From contig NC_050720.1 in the NCBI RefSeq assembly GCF_013402915.1, forward strand, positions 868,001 to 932,000: 64,000 bases of DNA, in the 5' to 3' direction. Shown here piece by piece: positions 40,364 through 50,360 of the stretch; positions within the stretch are counted from its first letter, which is position 1, and each line of letters starts with the position of its first letter. A program made the position numbers and the translations under genes. Origin of the DNA: Zygotorulaspora mrakii. Its lineage: Eukaryota; Ascomycota; Saccharomycetes; Saccharomycetales; Saccharomycetaceae. The notes under the pieces were generated by a model that saw nothing but the letters and a program-made list of their open reading frames with translations, was not told the DNA's origin and made no database searches.

Positions 40364-40900
40364 TCAAATAAATAACCTACCCTTTTCTCCACGTTCCTCC
40401 AATTGTTTCATAACAAACGTCATTCCTAATCTGCTCATCTTTATATTTTCGTCGAACTTTGACCTGGACCAATGTTCAATTTTATTTTTAACCCCCATTT
40501 GAAACCCGCTCGAAAATTTAACGTCACTTTTAACTATAGTATTACCTAATTGTTTATCTGCCATATATGTGGTATACTCTTCAACTTGAATGATCTTTGT
40601 ATGATCTAAATTTTTTGTATACGTTTGCATATGCATCGTCTCCGGATCAACTATTGAAATTTCAATTATCCAAGAATCTGAAACTGCTGACAGAAATGGT
40701 TTGACCCATCGTGGTAACTTACCGGATTTCTTGATTAACCTTGTGGTGCGTAATTTCCCATCATCGCCAAGATCCCTTGACAATGTATCTATTGACAGAA
40801 CATGATTAGAATACGGGTTTGGATACCTATTGAAAAATGCAAGTGATACCGTGGCAAAATCACTCTCAAATACGTGTCTATTCTTATGCCAAAGTACCAT
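40364..40900 (-). CDS. UPS1: Mitochondrial phosphatidic acid transfer protein Ups1
   Basis: A 178-residue PRELI/MSF1 domain protein matching Ups1 (175 residues), which with Mdm35 carries phosphatidic acid across the intermembrane space for cardiolipin synthesis. The N-terminal pattern VLWHKNRHVFESDFATVS and FFNRYPNPYSNHVLSIDT is diagnostic. So are TRLIKKSGKLPRWVKPFL and KFSSGFQMGVKNKIEHWS. Ups2/Ups3 differ in these segments. It is convergent with UGA3 and adjacent to the NCW2-like gene, matching the YLR193C-YLR194C order. Confidence 0.96.
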   Translation of the reverse strand: MVLWHKNRHVFESDFATVSLAFFNRYPNPYSNHVLSIDTLSRDLGDDGKLRTTRLIKKSGKLPRWVKPFLSAVSDSWIIEISIVDPETMHMQTYTKNLDHTKIIQVEEYTTYMADKQLGNTIVKSDVKFSSGFQMGVKNKIEHWSRSKFDENIKMSRLGMTFVMKQLEERGEKGRLFI

Positions 40901-41117
40901 TTCAACAGGATTAACTCCTTCACCTCTGTAGTCGTCTACCTACCTTTACCATACATGAGAACTGTCATTCTTTTTCTATCGCATTTATGCGAAATTTTGG
41001 TTCAAAAAGTCATCATTCAAAACGGACAATACAAAACAAGATTAATGGCGGCTAGATTACATAGCAATATTGATTACAGTAAATAGTATGCAGAGTTCTG
41101 GAATTAAGGTAGATATA

Positions 41118-41702
41118 CTACAAAAGTATGGCAGCAATTGCAGCGACACTCCAGCTACCAAGTGAGCGGTTACCACCGCGAAAATGCGCTGCTGCTTTAC
41201 CTCGAGACCTCGTACCGTTACTGGATCTAGTCGACGAATGGCGACCAGCGTAACCTCCAACAAAGTAACGGGAGGTGTACTGCGTGGCTTGGCCATTGAT
41301 GGTTGTGGTGATAACTCTCCTCACCTCACTTGCACCATCCACGCTGGAAGGAGACGTAAACCTTCCCGAAACACTTAGATCAAGGTCGCTAGTCATCACA
41401 GTACGTTGAGCGGTCTGAGTCTGGGTATCCATTGTATCAGTGGCAGTCCGCTATTGAGTGGCTCTCTGGGCGGTATCATTTTCATCGTCAGCGGTGTGTG
41501 GAGCTGTTCTAACTGCTGGCGGTTTCGGGTTGGAACCCCCCTCTGGTTCTGAATCGGGTTGTTCATCCGGTGCTGGCTTAGGTGCTGGCTTAGGTGCTGG
41601 CTTAGGCGCTGGATGGGGTGCTGGAGCATTTGGATGCGAACCGCCTGCTCGAGCGGCTGTTATGGAAATTATCGCAATGAGTACGGTTAGTCTGAAAAGC
41701 AT
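41118..41702 (-). CDS. NCW2: NCW2-like GPI cell-wall protein split by one in-frame TAG
   Basis: Two open segments lie in one frame and are separated by a single TAG at 41451-41453. The first (83 codons) has a signal peptide (MLFRLTVLIAIISITAARA) and a Pro/Ala/Lys repeat (APKPAPKPAPKP). The second, 113 codons counting from the codon after TAG, is Ser/Thr-rich with TTTINGQATQYTSRYF and ends in a GPI-attachment-like tail (a small-residue region, then SLGSWSVAAIAAILL). Together they give the architecture expected of Ncw2 (YLR194C, about 254 residues), and the place next to UPS1 matches. The stop is preceded by CAA and followed by C. It is either a recent pseudogene, a base error, or a gene using stop readthrough. 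The downstream part has no further lesion. Confidence 0.75.
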
Positions 41703-42104
41703 GCACTATGTGGATACTCTCTTGGTAATTTTTTTTGTCTCCATGGATATCAAAACTAATACTACTGTCAAAGCTAAGTGTATATATACCAATTGCTTGG
41801 CATTGATACGTGCTTCAACTTAAAGAAAGCATGAGATTCGGGGTATTCGGGCTGCTGTGTAGTATCTCTGAGTCTTGCTGCTTGGCAGTTGAGTGCATAC
41901 GTATGTTACGTCAAGATACTGCGCCGTCGCCCACGTCCTGTATTTTCTGCACGGGAGAGGCGTGAAAAAAATAAAACACGATTATGAACTCTCAGGAATA
42001 TCGAAAATGGTATGGTAAGATCACAAAAGAGGCATAGCAAGGGTCCAAGGTAGCACATCTGAGGCTCAGCCAAATAGTTGTTGAAAATTCAAGAAGGCAG
42101 AGAG
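41703..42104. other. Divergent promoter region NCW2/MRPL38
   Basis: About 400 bases. TATATATAC at 41779-41787 lies about 80 bases before the NCW2 start and may be its TATA element. No gene was seen. Confidence 0.45.
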
Positions 42105-42521
42105 ATGATTTACTTGAAATCTATGTTAAAGGTTATCGACAACTCGGGAGCCCAGATGGCTGAGTGTATCAAAGTTTTAAAGAAGGGCTCTCCAAAATCA
42201 CCAGCGAGGATCGGTGATAGAATAATATGTGTAGTGCAGAAAGCGAAGCCATTGAACCAAAATATAACCGGAACTTCGAACACCAACAGAGTGAAAAAGG
42301 GGGACATTGTTCATGGGATTGTGGTTCGCACGAAACAAAAAAATATGTCTCGGGGAGATGGTTCGATAGTGAGTTTTGGAGACAATGCTTGTGTCCTGGT
42401 AAACAAGAATACTGGTGAGCCACTTGGGACCAGAATCATGGCAAATGACGGATGCGTCGGCAGAGAACTGAGGGAAAAGGGCTTCAATAAAATTTGTTCT
42501 CTTGCAAGTAGGGTAGTGTAA
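42105..42521 (+). CDS. MRPL38: Mitochondrial large-subunit ribosomal protein uL14m
   Basis: A 138-residue protein, the same length as yeast Mrpl38 (YKL170W), the uL14 protein of the mitochondrial 54S subunit. The ATG at 42105 ([17 protein letters not shown]) is chosen because the nine codons upstream are not part of uL14 proteins. Signature segments are [31 protein letters not shown] and GDNACVLVN, ending in [15 protein letters not shown]. It is convergent with the HAL5-type kinase gene, matching the YKL170W-YKL168C neighbourhood. Confidence 0.97.
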   Translation: MIYLKSMLKVIDNSGAQMAECIKVLKKGSPKSPARIGDRIICVVQKAKPLNQNITGTSNTNRVKKGDIVHGIVVRTKQKNMSRGDGSIVSFGDNACVLVNKNTGEPLGTRIMANDGCVGRELREKGFNKICSLASRVV

Positions 42522-42614
42522 ACGCTTCGTTTCGGTTTACATCCTATTTCCTGTACATAAATAATATATCCTAGAAATAAATATCCAAGTGGCTGATTTT
42601 ATTATTAGAGTTGA

Positions 42615-44906
42615 TTAGTAGAATACACAGCACCTTGTGTGCTTCATCCAAGGTGACTGTAGCAAACTATCGATGGTTATTCTTCTCTTTGGGTCGATTT
42701 GGAGAATTGAATACAGTGCCGCTCTTCTCAAACGGCTAATTTCGTTGTTGACATGCCTCATTTCTTCGAAAACGTAAAATTGTTTGTGCTCTTTCATTTC
42801 CTCATAGAACGAATCATACAGAACATCCTCGTCACGCAGTGCAATCTTCCATAAATAATGGTCAAGTACCATCGTACAGTAAACGATACCACAGCTCCAG
42901 CAATCTGTGAGTCGGGGGTCGTATTCATTATCGGTAATAAACTCCTCCGGTGCAACGTAAGGTTCAGAACCCATTGTTCCTGTTTGAAAATGAACATGCT
43001 TTTCCCATGCAGTCTGGAAAACACAACTTGTACCAAAATCACAAATCTTTAATAGACCATTTGGGTAAAACAAGATGTTTTCTGGTTTTAAATCACAATG
43101 AGCGACACCATGATTATGCATATATTGAACACCATGCAAGAGTTGTTTCATGAAACAATCAGCTTCTAGAGGGTGCAAAGCTGTCCCATTCTTGGATTTT
43201 CGCGTGAGTATACTGTAAAGATCGCCTGAAGGGCAAAACTCCATTACTTCTACAAATGCATCATTCGTTTCCATCAGATCGAATATGGTAAGTATATTGG
43301 GAGAAACCTTTGTGCCTTTTTTATGACAATGGCTAAGTGAGTGTCCAATTATAAATTCAGATGTTATTCTTGTGCTAAATCGATCTATTTGATCATTGGC
43401 CTTAGGTCTTAACTCTTTGACGGCAAAAAAAAGCTTCTTACCACTGGAGTAGGTCGCGAATGGGGCAATATCTTTCGGTGTTTTTGGTCTACTACACACT
43501 TTCACTACACCATAGGCACCATGACCTATTAGTCCGACAGGTTTACCATATTGTTCATAGAACTTGGGGATATCCTTTTTTTGGCCTTCAATCTTGAGAG
43601 ATTCGCCATTCAGTGCACTGTGTATTTTTTCTGACAGTGTATTTATCAGTTTTAATTCCTCAGAACCAACCGCAGCATTTGTGTTTACTATCCGTGGCGT
43701 TGCCTTGTCCTTGGGTTTTGATTCATCCTGTTCATCATCGGCTTGGAAACCATTCTCCATTATTCCAACTATTCCATTTTGTTCATCCTCGACCGCTTGA
43801 CTTCTCGATCTATCTATCCTTTGGTAAAGAGAAAGCCTGCTAGCGGGTATCAAAGAAAGTGCGTTTTCTAACTGTTTGCTGTCCTCCTTGTGATGTTTGA
43901 ACATCCCAGAGAGAGAAAATGATGACTTTTGCTTGGCAATATCGCTACTTGATAAGTTATCATTTCCATCTGTGACCAACGATGAGACTTTTAAGTTATG
44001 CTCGTGGAAACCATTTTCGTACACTTTGAAATTTTCCACCTGTAAAACACATTTTGACTCAATCTCAGAAAATTTAGGCAAGCTTGATGCACTAAATGTA
44101 TCAGCCCGATTTCTTGCTCTCAAATAGTCCTTATTCCCCTGCACGTTATTTGAGGATAAGGAATCATTTCTTTTCAAAGAACCTGATCTTCCCACATGGC
44201 TGTTGGCGCGGCTTCGTCTGCCATTGACATAAGGACCAGATTGTGCTTGATCTTTACTATGTTCCTTCGAATGAATGTGTTCATCACTTTCATCATTCTC
44301 TAAAATTGAATCTATCAAAGTTCCAGACTCTTGGCTTTCAGAACTCATCTGCGGTGTATGTAGTTTATTTTCTTGCATTTTTTGATTATTTCTTGGATCC
44401 TTTCTTTGATCAGGCATCTCTCCTTCATCACCCGATGATCCTTTCTTAGACCGGGGGTGCGATTCTTCACTAGCTATAGAATCCCGATCGGATCCCGGCG
44501 GCGACAACGGTGTAATGGAAAGCTTTGATACATTTGGTAAGCCATGGTGAGGCCTTTGAAGAACTGGACTTTGAAGAGGTGATGCAGGAGCTTGTATAGG
44601 GGCACCGCGAGAGCTGCTTAATTCAGCTTCTTTATTTGTTGCTATATTTCCCAGTCGGCCGCTATTCTTCTTGGTGCCCAACTGTGGCATCTCTGAAGGA
44701 CGTGCAGGTTGCTGTGCTTTCGTGTTTTCTTGGGCGCTGTTTTGCTTGTTTCCGTTGCTTGGGCCATTTGCATTATTATTTGCTTCTCCATTGCTACCAC
44801 CGATTCCTATGCCTACCGGCTTGAACAATCCCTTGATCGATTCTGAGAGTGATCTGTTCCTTCTCACAGAGGATTTCTCATCACGACCACCCATATTTGT
44901 GCACAC
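42615..44906 (-). CDS. HAL5: Hal5/Kkq8-type protein kinase
   Basis: A 763-residue Ser/Thr kinase of the fungal Npr1/Hal5 group. The N-terminal 440 residues are Ser/Asn-rich and probably disordered (RRNRSLSESIKGLFKPVGIG near the start). The kinase domain covers about residues 449-757: glycine loop LIGHGAYGVVKV, ATP-site lysine in FFAVKELR, catalytic loop [13 protein letters not shown] near 605, DFG in KICDFGTSC, and APE in EPYVAPEE. It is the single copy corresponding to the HAL5 (YJL165C) and KKQ8 (YKL168C) duplicates; both flanking syntenies (MRPL38 and TPK) fit. Hal5 stabilises the Trk1/Trk2 potassium transporters at the plasma membrane. The name HAL5 rather than KKQ8 is a convention. Confidence 0.93.
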   Translation of the reverse strand: MCTNMGGRDEKSSVRRNRSLSESIKGLFKPVGIGIGGSNGEANNNANGPSNGNKQNSAQENTKAQQPARPSEMPQLGTKKNSGRLGNIATNKEAELSSSRGAPIQAPASPLQSPVLQRPHHGLPNVSKLSITPLSPPGSDRDSIASEESHPRSKKGSSGDEGEMPDQRKDPRNNQKMQENKLHTPQMSSESQESGTLIDSILENDESDEHIHSKEHSKDQAQSGPYVNGRRSRANSHVGRSGSLKRNDSLSSNNVQGNKDYLRARNRADTFSASSLPKFSEIESKCVLQVENFKVYENGFHEHNLKVSSLVTDGNDNLSSSDIAKQKSSFSLSGMFKHHKEDSKQLENALSLIPASRLSLYQRIDRSRSQAVEDEQNGIVGIMENGFQADDEQDESKPKDKATPRIVNTNAAVGSEELKLINTLSEKIHSALNGESLKIEGQKKDIPKFYEQYGKPVGLIGHGAYGVVKVCSRPKTPKDIAPFATYSSGKKLFFAVKELRPKANDQIDRFSTRITSEFIIGHSLSHCHKKGTKVSPNILTIFDLMETNDAFVEVMEFCPSGDLYSILTRKSKNGTALHPLEADCFMKQLLHGVQYMHNHGVAHCDLKPENILFYPNGLLKICDFGTSCVFQTAWEKHVHFQTGTMGSEPYVAPEEFITDNEYDPRLTDCWSCGIVYCTMVLDHYLWKIALRDEDVLYDSFYEEMKEHKQFYVFEEMRHVNNEISRLRRAALYSILQIDPKRRITIDSLLQSPWMKHTRCCVFY

Positions 44907-45390
44907 TACCTAATGACGTCAATATCCCGATCAACAGTAGAACCAAGGTTCAATGCTTAACAAAAAGTATAGAATGGCAAAGAAACAAAGTATTACCGAT
45001 TCAAGTACTGGTTTGAGTACAATTATAATTTTAGAAAAGCCTAGGGCCTTTTTCTAGTTCTTTTCCACGCTCTTCTGTTAAGATGTCAAGAGATGAATAA
45101 AAGCTGATTTCCATTCTTCACATCCACGCATTTATCCCTTCATAAAAAAAAGGCGAAACGAAATACAACACTCCTAGAAACACCGACAACGCAAGAGAAA
45201 ATGTAATCAGTAATGAAAAGATGCTATTTATGTATAGCAGATCTTACGACTCAATACACTTTTCCCTGTTAAGGGTTTGGTGCTGTAAAACGCTGTCTCT
45301 TCACAACCAAAACATATCCAGATTAATACTATTAAGAATATATTTATATAGTATGCGTCATATGGATTTATCCATCGAATTCAGATTAAG
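44907..45390. other. HAL5 promoter and LrgAB 3' region
   Basis: About 480 AT-rich bases. A plus-strand frame overlaps the end of the downstream gene and is not conserved. No gene was seen. Confidence 0.4.
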
Positions 45391-47427
45391 TTATAATCCA
45401 ACAAGCATGTGTACAAAACTTTTGACTGGTCCTATTGCGCTTAAAATGACCAGAAGTGCACCATAAAATACAAAGGAAAGTGAACTTATCGCTGCGGCTC
45501 TTCTGTCAACTCCCAGCAAATAAGCAGTTGCTATAGCACCACAATTGCAACCTAACGTAAGACCTCTTGTTACATAATCTTCTTCTGGAACCCTGATAAA
45601 ATCCAACATGGGGCCCCCGGTCAAAGCACCAACTACTCCACTCATAACAGTGGCAACAGCCATAACAGTTTGATCACCACCCAAATTTGCAATCATTGGT
45701 GTACCAAGTGCCAAAGTTATGCTTCTTCCAGAGAGGCCAATAGCTCGCGTTGGTGATATGCCTATGTGATAGCAAATAAGGGGATACAGCAAAAGACATG
45801 CCGCAGTGAACAATAATATTGGTGGAACCATAGCGAAGAAATGTTTCTGTAAATCCTTTCTGTATGTGTACATTGGAAGAGATAGAGCAACTATGGAAAC
45901 ATCCATGCAGCTTGAAAATATGTCGCCAGCACCTGGCCATTGATGATGTCCAAATCTTTGATCGTCGAACAGAAAAAGATAAGTCCTGCCTGTCTTGTAT
46001 TGCCTCAGCTCGCTTATGAAAAACGAAACTTCTCTGTGCTTTATCATGACTGAAATGAGCATTACTATCCAAGTTAAAGCCACGGAGCAAATCACCGGAT
46101 GGGCAAATTTTTTTAACCTAGGACGGTTTACAATGAATGGGCTATCAACAACAATCATAAACATCACGATTGCGGTAAACAATTGATAGGGAGCAATGTA
46201 CCATTGGAAATAGTAGGTGAAAATCGTAGCAAATAGACCTACAGAGAAAATAACATGGTGCGAATGGTTTTCCCACATACTGATGGAAAAATAATGATCG
46301 AACTCTCTCGAGAACTGTTTAGTAATGGCGCGTTGACAAATTGCTCGGCTTTCAAGAGCTTCAGATGGTACATCTGATGTATCAGTACTATTCACAGAAG
46401 ACCTATGTACTGCAGGTATTATTTTTGATAAGATATTGGACCTATTATTAATTCCTTCACGCGAGCTGTGAGTATCGCTTGACTGCCCTGCTGAATTACC
46501 ACTTGGTGTTTGATATAGCATGTAGACGCTATCCATTTGGTGCGCACCACTATTTTCATCAGCCACATGCGCTCTACTATCTAAATTATGAGAATCGCAG
46601 GCCAACAAGGATGTATTTCCCTGGGTAGCTCGGGAATTTAATCTTGATAAAAACAATCCAGAATTGCTTGCCAGACTAATCAACGGATCATTGAAATTAT
46701 TGTTAGCTTCTTGCTCATTATTGTTGTGGTGGTCATAATATTCATCTGCATACTGATAATGAATATCACTCACGTCCGATCCGTCGCTAGCATTTTTGAT
46801 ATTATTATTCTCTTCGTTTTTGCTACTTGAGCTTGAAACACTGCCATTTTTCCTATGTTTAAGTGGCATCGGCGTAAATCTGGATCCCTCAGTAACACCA
46901 TTCTGTAATTCTTCTTGTCTAATGAAGATTGACTTCAGCCCCCTAAGTCCAATTAATTTTTGACCTAGGATTGTAATATAGGCCAGCAAAACGAATGCAA
47001 TCAAATATCCAAATATGAAAACAGCAACTATTAATAATGCTTCCTTATATGAGATCCATGGACTCAAAGGCAAAGTCACAAAGGCAGGCGTGAAAAAAAG
47101 ATTCATCCATCTCAACGCCCAACTTAATGGAACATCTATAATGCTAATGTAAAAGTTATTATATGGTTTTTTCAATGCTGACAAGCAACACATGAATGCA
47201 AAATTGATTAGCATAACTGCCACACTTGCTGGGAACGTCACTTTTATGCAATTTCGGATCAGTCTATCGACTCCATATAGGAGGCACATGATGATGATCA
47301 CCCCAAGAGGAACAAACAGATATGTGCGAATCAAATCCCGATGATTTACCTTTAAGAACTGCTTAAAAACCAACCAATGACGATGTAAAACTGCTTCAGG
47401 CAGATTTTTGGCCTGCTTCAACTTCAT
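45391..47427 (-). CDS. LrgA/LrgB-like multispan membrane protein
   Basis: A 678-residue protein with two membrane blocks separated by a hydrophilic loop. The N-terminal block (about residues 30-170) has several spans resembling LrgA/CidA. The loop (about 175-385) is Asn/Ser-rich. The C-terminal block (about 395-678) closely follows the LrgB/CidB/PLGG1 pattern, including GRSITLALGTPMIANLGGDQ, then TVMSGVVGALTGGPMLDFIR and RGLTLGCNCGAIATAYLLG. Plant members transport glycolate and glycerate across the plastid envelope; bacterial members are linked to murein hydrolase control and pyruvate transport. I know of no S. cerevisiae orthologue between KKQ8/HAL5 and MRP49, so this looks like an ancestral gene lost there. 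The substrate in yeast is unknown. Confidence 0.85.
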   Translation of the reverse strand: MKLKQAKNLPEAVLHRHWLVFKQFLKVNHRDLIRTYLFVPLGVIIIMCLLYGVDRLIRNCIKVTFPASVAVMLINFAFMCCLSALKKPYNNFYISIIDVPLSWALRWMNLFFTPAFVTLPLSPWISYKEALLIVAVFIFGYLIAFVLLAYITILGQKLIGLRGLKSIFIRQEELQNGVTEGSRFTPMPLKHRKNGSVSSSSSKNEENNNIKNASDGSDVSDIHYQYADEYYDHHNNNEQEANNNFNDPLISLASNSGLFLSRLNSRATQGNTSLLACDSHNLDSRAHVADENSGAHQMDSVYMLYQTPSGNSAGQSSDTHSSREGINNRSNILSKIIPAVHRSSVNSTDTSDVPSEALESRAICQRAITKQFSREFDHYFSISMWENHSHHVIFSVGLFATIFTYYFQWYIAPYQLFTAIVMFMIVVDSPFIVNRPRLKKFAHPVICSVALTWIVMLISVMIKHREVSFFISELRQYKTGRTYLFLFDDQRFGHHQWPGAGDIFSSCMDVSIVALSLPMYTYRKDLQKHFFAMVPPILLFTAACLLLYPLICYHIGISPTRAIGLSGRSITLALGTPMIANLGGDQTVMAVATVMSGVVGALTGGPMLDFIRVPEEDYVTRGLTLGCNCGAIATAYLLGVDRRAAAISSLSFVFYGALLVILSAIGPVKSFVHMLVGL

Positions 47428-47780
47428 TTGATCTGCTTAGACAATATAATAATAGCTCTTCCATACAGTTGTTGTTATTCTCGCCTAGGCATACCAAATC
47501 ACCAATCTTATGAACTACTCTGTCAATTCTACCCTGACTAATTGATAGCATCCGCATCTTTATATATTTCATGAGAATTAACAGATATCGGTCAAAAGGC
47601 AAAAAAGTATGCTTGATAATGGTCGCGTGGATATCACGTTTTCTCAATAGTCGTCAGTGTATATTAAATTATCAAGGCTATCGATACCTATGATCAATTG
47701 CCTTTTTTTGTGATAAACAATGGTATTTACATTATCTCATTTTACTATATGTACATGGAGGAGCTTCTAGAAGCCGAAAG
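47428..47780. other. LrgAB promoter and MRP49 3' region
   Basis: About 350 bases. An 83-codon minus-strand frame (47396-47647) overlaps the LrgAB start in another frame and is not a recognised family; it would be a long overlapping upstream frame if transcribed. Confidence 0.4.
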
Positions 47781-48173
47781 TCATACCTTCACCAACTGAT
47801 CCTGTGGTACTACTTCATGATCAAGTTTCAATAAAAGGTCATCCATTATCTCATTGTCCTTCTTGTATTGCATGTTTATAGTATCCAAAATCTTAGATTC
47901 TCTACCTAGAATCTCAATCTTGCATGGGACCTCGACGTCTCTCTTGTCGTTCTTTAATCTCAATAAATCAATTTTTAGAGCTGGATTGTAATACTGTAAG
48001 GTAGGCAAATATTCATGCCAAAATTTACGTGCACCCATGTGCCCGTCATGGTTTTGCCATTGGAATAACAATTTGAGTCCAGTTACTTTCTCAGAATTAA
48101 CGAAAATCTGAGCCTTTTTAGTGTTATAGCTAATCTTATTCAAAAATTCCAATTGTTTTTTAACGCTAGACAT
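47781..48173 (-). CDS. MRP49: Mitochondrial large-subunit ribosomal protein Mrp49 (mL61)
   Basis: A 130-residue protein matching Mrp49 (137 residues), a yeast-specific protein of the mitochondrial large ribosomal subunit with the L51/S25/CI-B8 thioredoxin-like fold. Conserved features include KQLEFLNKISYNTKKAQIF near the N-terminus, GARKFWHEYLPTLQYYNP and LKNDKRDVEVPCKIEI. It lies between the LrgAB gene and TPK, as YKL167C lies beside TPK3. Confidence 0.93.
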   Translation of the reverse strand: MSSVKKQLEFLNKISYNTKKAQIFVNSEKVTGLKLLFQWQNHDGHMGARKFWHEYLPTLQYYNPALKIDLLRLKNDKRDVEVPCKIEILGRESKILDTINMQYKKDNEIMDDLLLKLDHEVVPQDQLVKV

Positions 48174-48477
48174 GCTTCAAAGTTGAGATATAGAGCGAGA
48201 AATCGGTTCAGTGGACACTCTACCACTGTATCTTATAAACGATTTAGATGAGCTTTTGTTAAAGCGTGCAAGCTTTTTTGAAATTGATATGGAAAGAATT
48301 ATGTATCATTTATTACGTTAGTAGTATAAAAGTAAATCCTGGTCAGTACTGCTAAAATCGTCTACCTTGTTTTTAAATAGTTTAAATACATCCTGGTCTG
48401 CATTATGGTCTATCAGTCCTATTGGTCGAGTTTAGGGAACTGTGCTCTAAGAAAGTTCTATTGCTGTGTCTATCCGA
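48174..48477. other. MRP49 promoter and TPK 3' region
   Basis: About 300 AT-rich bases; no gene or RNA was recognised. Confidence 0.4.
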
Positions 48478-49821
48478 TCAAAAGTCTCTGAACAGATCAG
48501 CATAAGGGTCTGGACCTTGAACACCGTAATTTATCTCTTCTTCAGGATATCTATCGAATTGTGAAGTATCACCTTGACCCTGTTGGATTGGTGGTTCGTA
48601 AGGTGTCTCTATATTTCTGCATAGCAGCTTTTCCCAAACAACTTCACTGAACCACGGATGGTTCTTGACGTCTGCGGTGCCATTCTGTAAATTTCCCAGC
48701 CTTTTACTTAAATCTCTCATGATTAATTTCGAAAGTAGATCTTGAGCATCTGGGTGAAAAAATGAGGGAAATTTTAACTCGGCATTTAGAATATTTTCAT
48801 AAGTTTTCATTGCGTTCGCATCATAAAACGGTGTATAACCAGCTAACATTTCATATATATATATTCCAAAACTCCACCAGTCGACAGATTTGTTGTACGG
48901 TTTGGTACTTATCACTTCCGGAGCAATATAATCGGGTGTACCACAAAGAGTATACGTCACATCTGGTACATATTTAGCAAAACCGAAATCTGTTATCTTT
49001 ACATGGCCGTTTCTATCCAGCAAAATATTTTCCGGCTTTAAATCCCTGTAAATAATCTCGTTCGCATGAAGGTACTCCAACGCCAGGCAAACTTCAGCAG
49101 CATAAAACTTCGCTACTGGGTTGGGAAACCTCTGCGACTTACGTAGCAAGGAAAATAACTCACCACCTTCGATATAATCCATTACCATGAAAACCTGCTC
49201 AGCATCTTGGAATGTACCCCACATTCTAATTAAAAAAGGATGAGACACAATGGACAGCATCGTGCGCTCGTCGTTCGTATGTTCGACTTGTTTCAGTTTC
49301 ACGATTGTTTGTTTTTTCAGAACTTTCAATGCATAGAATCTGCCGTTGTGATTCGAACGAACTAAGTGTACTCTGCCAAATGAACCTGTACCCAAAGTCC
49401 TTAAAATTTGAAAATCGTTCAAACAATATTTCCCAGACGTATTTCTACCACGCAGTATAAAGTTCCTCTTTCTCTCTGTCTCTTCATCTGCTTCGCTTCC
49501 ATGCTCCTCTTGTAGTTCCCTCTGTTGCTGCTGGTGAGCCAATCTATTTCGTTCCGACTCCCGTACATGTTCGTTGAGTTCTTGCATCGTTAGATGAGCA
49601 ACCTCCTTGCCACCTGCGTCCTGTTGCTCTTGCCCTTGTTCCTGTCCCTGTCCATGTCCTTGTCTGTGTTCCTCTTCCGATCCTTGTCCACGGCTTCCGA
49701 ATCCCCCATGTTTATCCTCTTGACTGAATTCTTTCTTAATCATCCCAGGAAGACTGAGTTTTCTGATCGTATTATTCTTCTGGGGATCCACATACATTGC
49801 AAACGAATTCAAATTTGTCAA
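48478..49821 (-). CDS. TPK1: cAMP-dependent protein kinase catalytic subunit
   Basis: A 447-residue AGC kinase corresponding to the TPK1/TPK3 pair. The kinase domain covers about residues 137-391: glycine loop GTGSFGRV (144-151), ATP lysine K166, catalytic D260 in [11 protein letters not shown] at 278-280, and the activation-loop threonine T291 in [12 protein letters not shown]. The C-tail ends in the AGC hydrophobic motif PYADLFRDF. The 130-residue N-terminal extension is longer than in S. cerevisiae Tpk1 (397 residues in total) and contains an Arg-Lys-Leu-Ser site (about residues 20-23) and a Gln/Gly/Glu/His-rich tract ([13 protein letters not shown]). The protein responds to cAMP through the Bcy1 regulatory subunit, encoded elsewhere. 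Confidence 0.97.
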   Translation of the reverse strand: MTNLNSFAMYVDPQKNNTIRKLSLPGMIKKEFSQEDKHGGFGSRGQGSEEEHRQGHGQGQEQGQEQQDAGGKEVAHLTMQELNEHVRESERNRLAHQQQQRELQEEHGSEADEETERKRNFILRGRNTSGKYCLNDFQILRTLGTGSFGRVHLVRSNHNGRFYALKVLKKQTIVKLKQVEHTNDERTMLSIVSHPFLIRMWGTFQDAEQVFMVMDYIEGGELFSLLRKSQRFPNPVAKFYAAEVCLALEYLHANEIIYRDLKPENILLDRNGHVKITDFGFAKYVPDVTYTLCGTPDYIAPEVISTKPYNKSVDWWSFGIYIYEMLAGYTPFYDANAMKTYENILNAELKFPSFFHPDAQDLLSKLIMRDLSKRLGNLQNGTADVKNHPWFSEVVWEKLLCRNIETPYEPPIQQGQGDTSQFDRYPEEEINYGVQGPDPYADLFRDF

Positions 49822-50360
49822 TTTGCTTTAACTTGAGTGAGCACTTTCCCGACCCGAATCAATCACTCCTTCTCCCTCAATTTTTGCCCAGTCCAGATAA
49901 CTTGAAAAATCTGTTCGCAAGAAAATTGCTGTACTACACCAAGTAATTAGAAACAGTACTCAAGAGTGCACGTATGTTTCTTTTCTTCTAATCCACCTGG
50001 TATCCTAGATATCACGGTTGAATTATCACGTCCAAATTCTCTGACGATTTCTTTTCTCCTTTATCACCACAACTCTAAAGCCGAGTTTCCTAATCAATCT
50101 AAACGCTCCTTTGACTGCATGTGTCGACAACAAAGAACGCGGCGGTGAGTTTGAACATACCAAAACCCAGACTACATCGGTAATGCAACCATTGTAGGAA
50201 GGCACTTTTGCAAGGCAAGAGCTCATGTAGATCTTAAAACAGACGTACATGATACATGACATTTCTTTTTCGAAGGTATGAAGTGGAAAAAAAATACTTG
50301 ATGTTCCAGCGAATGCTGTTTGCATGTGCTGGATCGAGATAGAGTCTACACAACGTAAGG
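49822..50360. other. TPK promoter region
   Basis: About 540 bases upstream of the kinase gene. Overlapping short frames on both strands are unsupported. A long 5' region is typical of signalling kinases. Confidence 0.4.
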
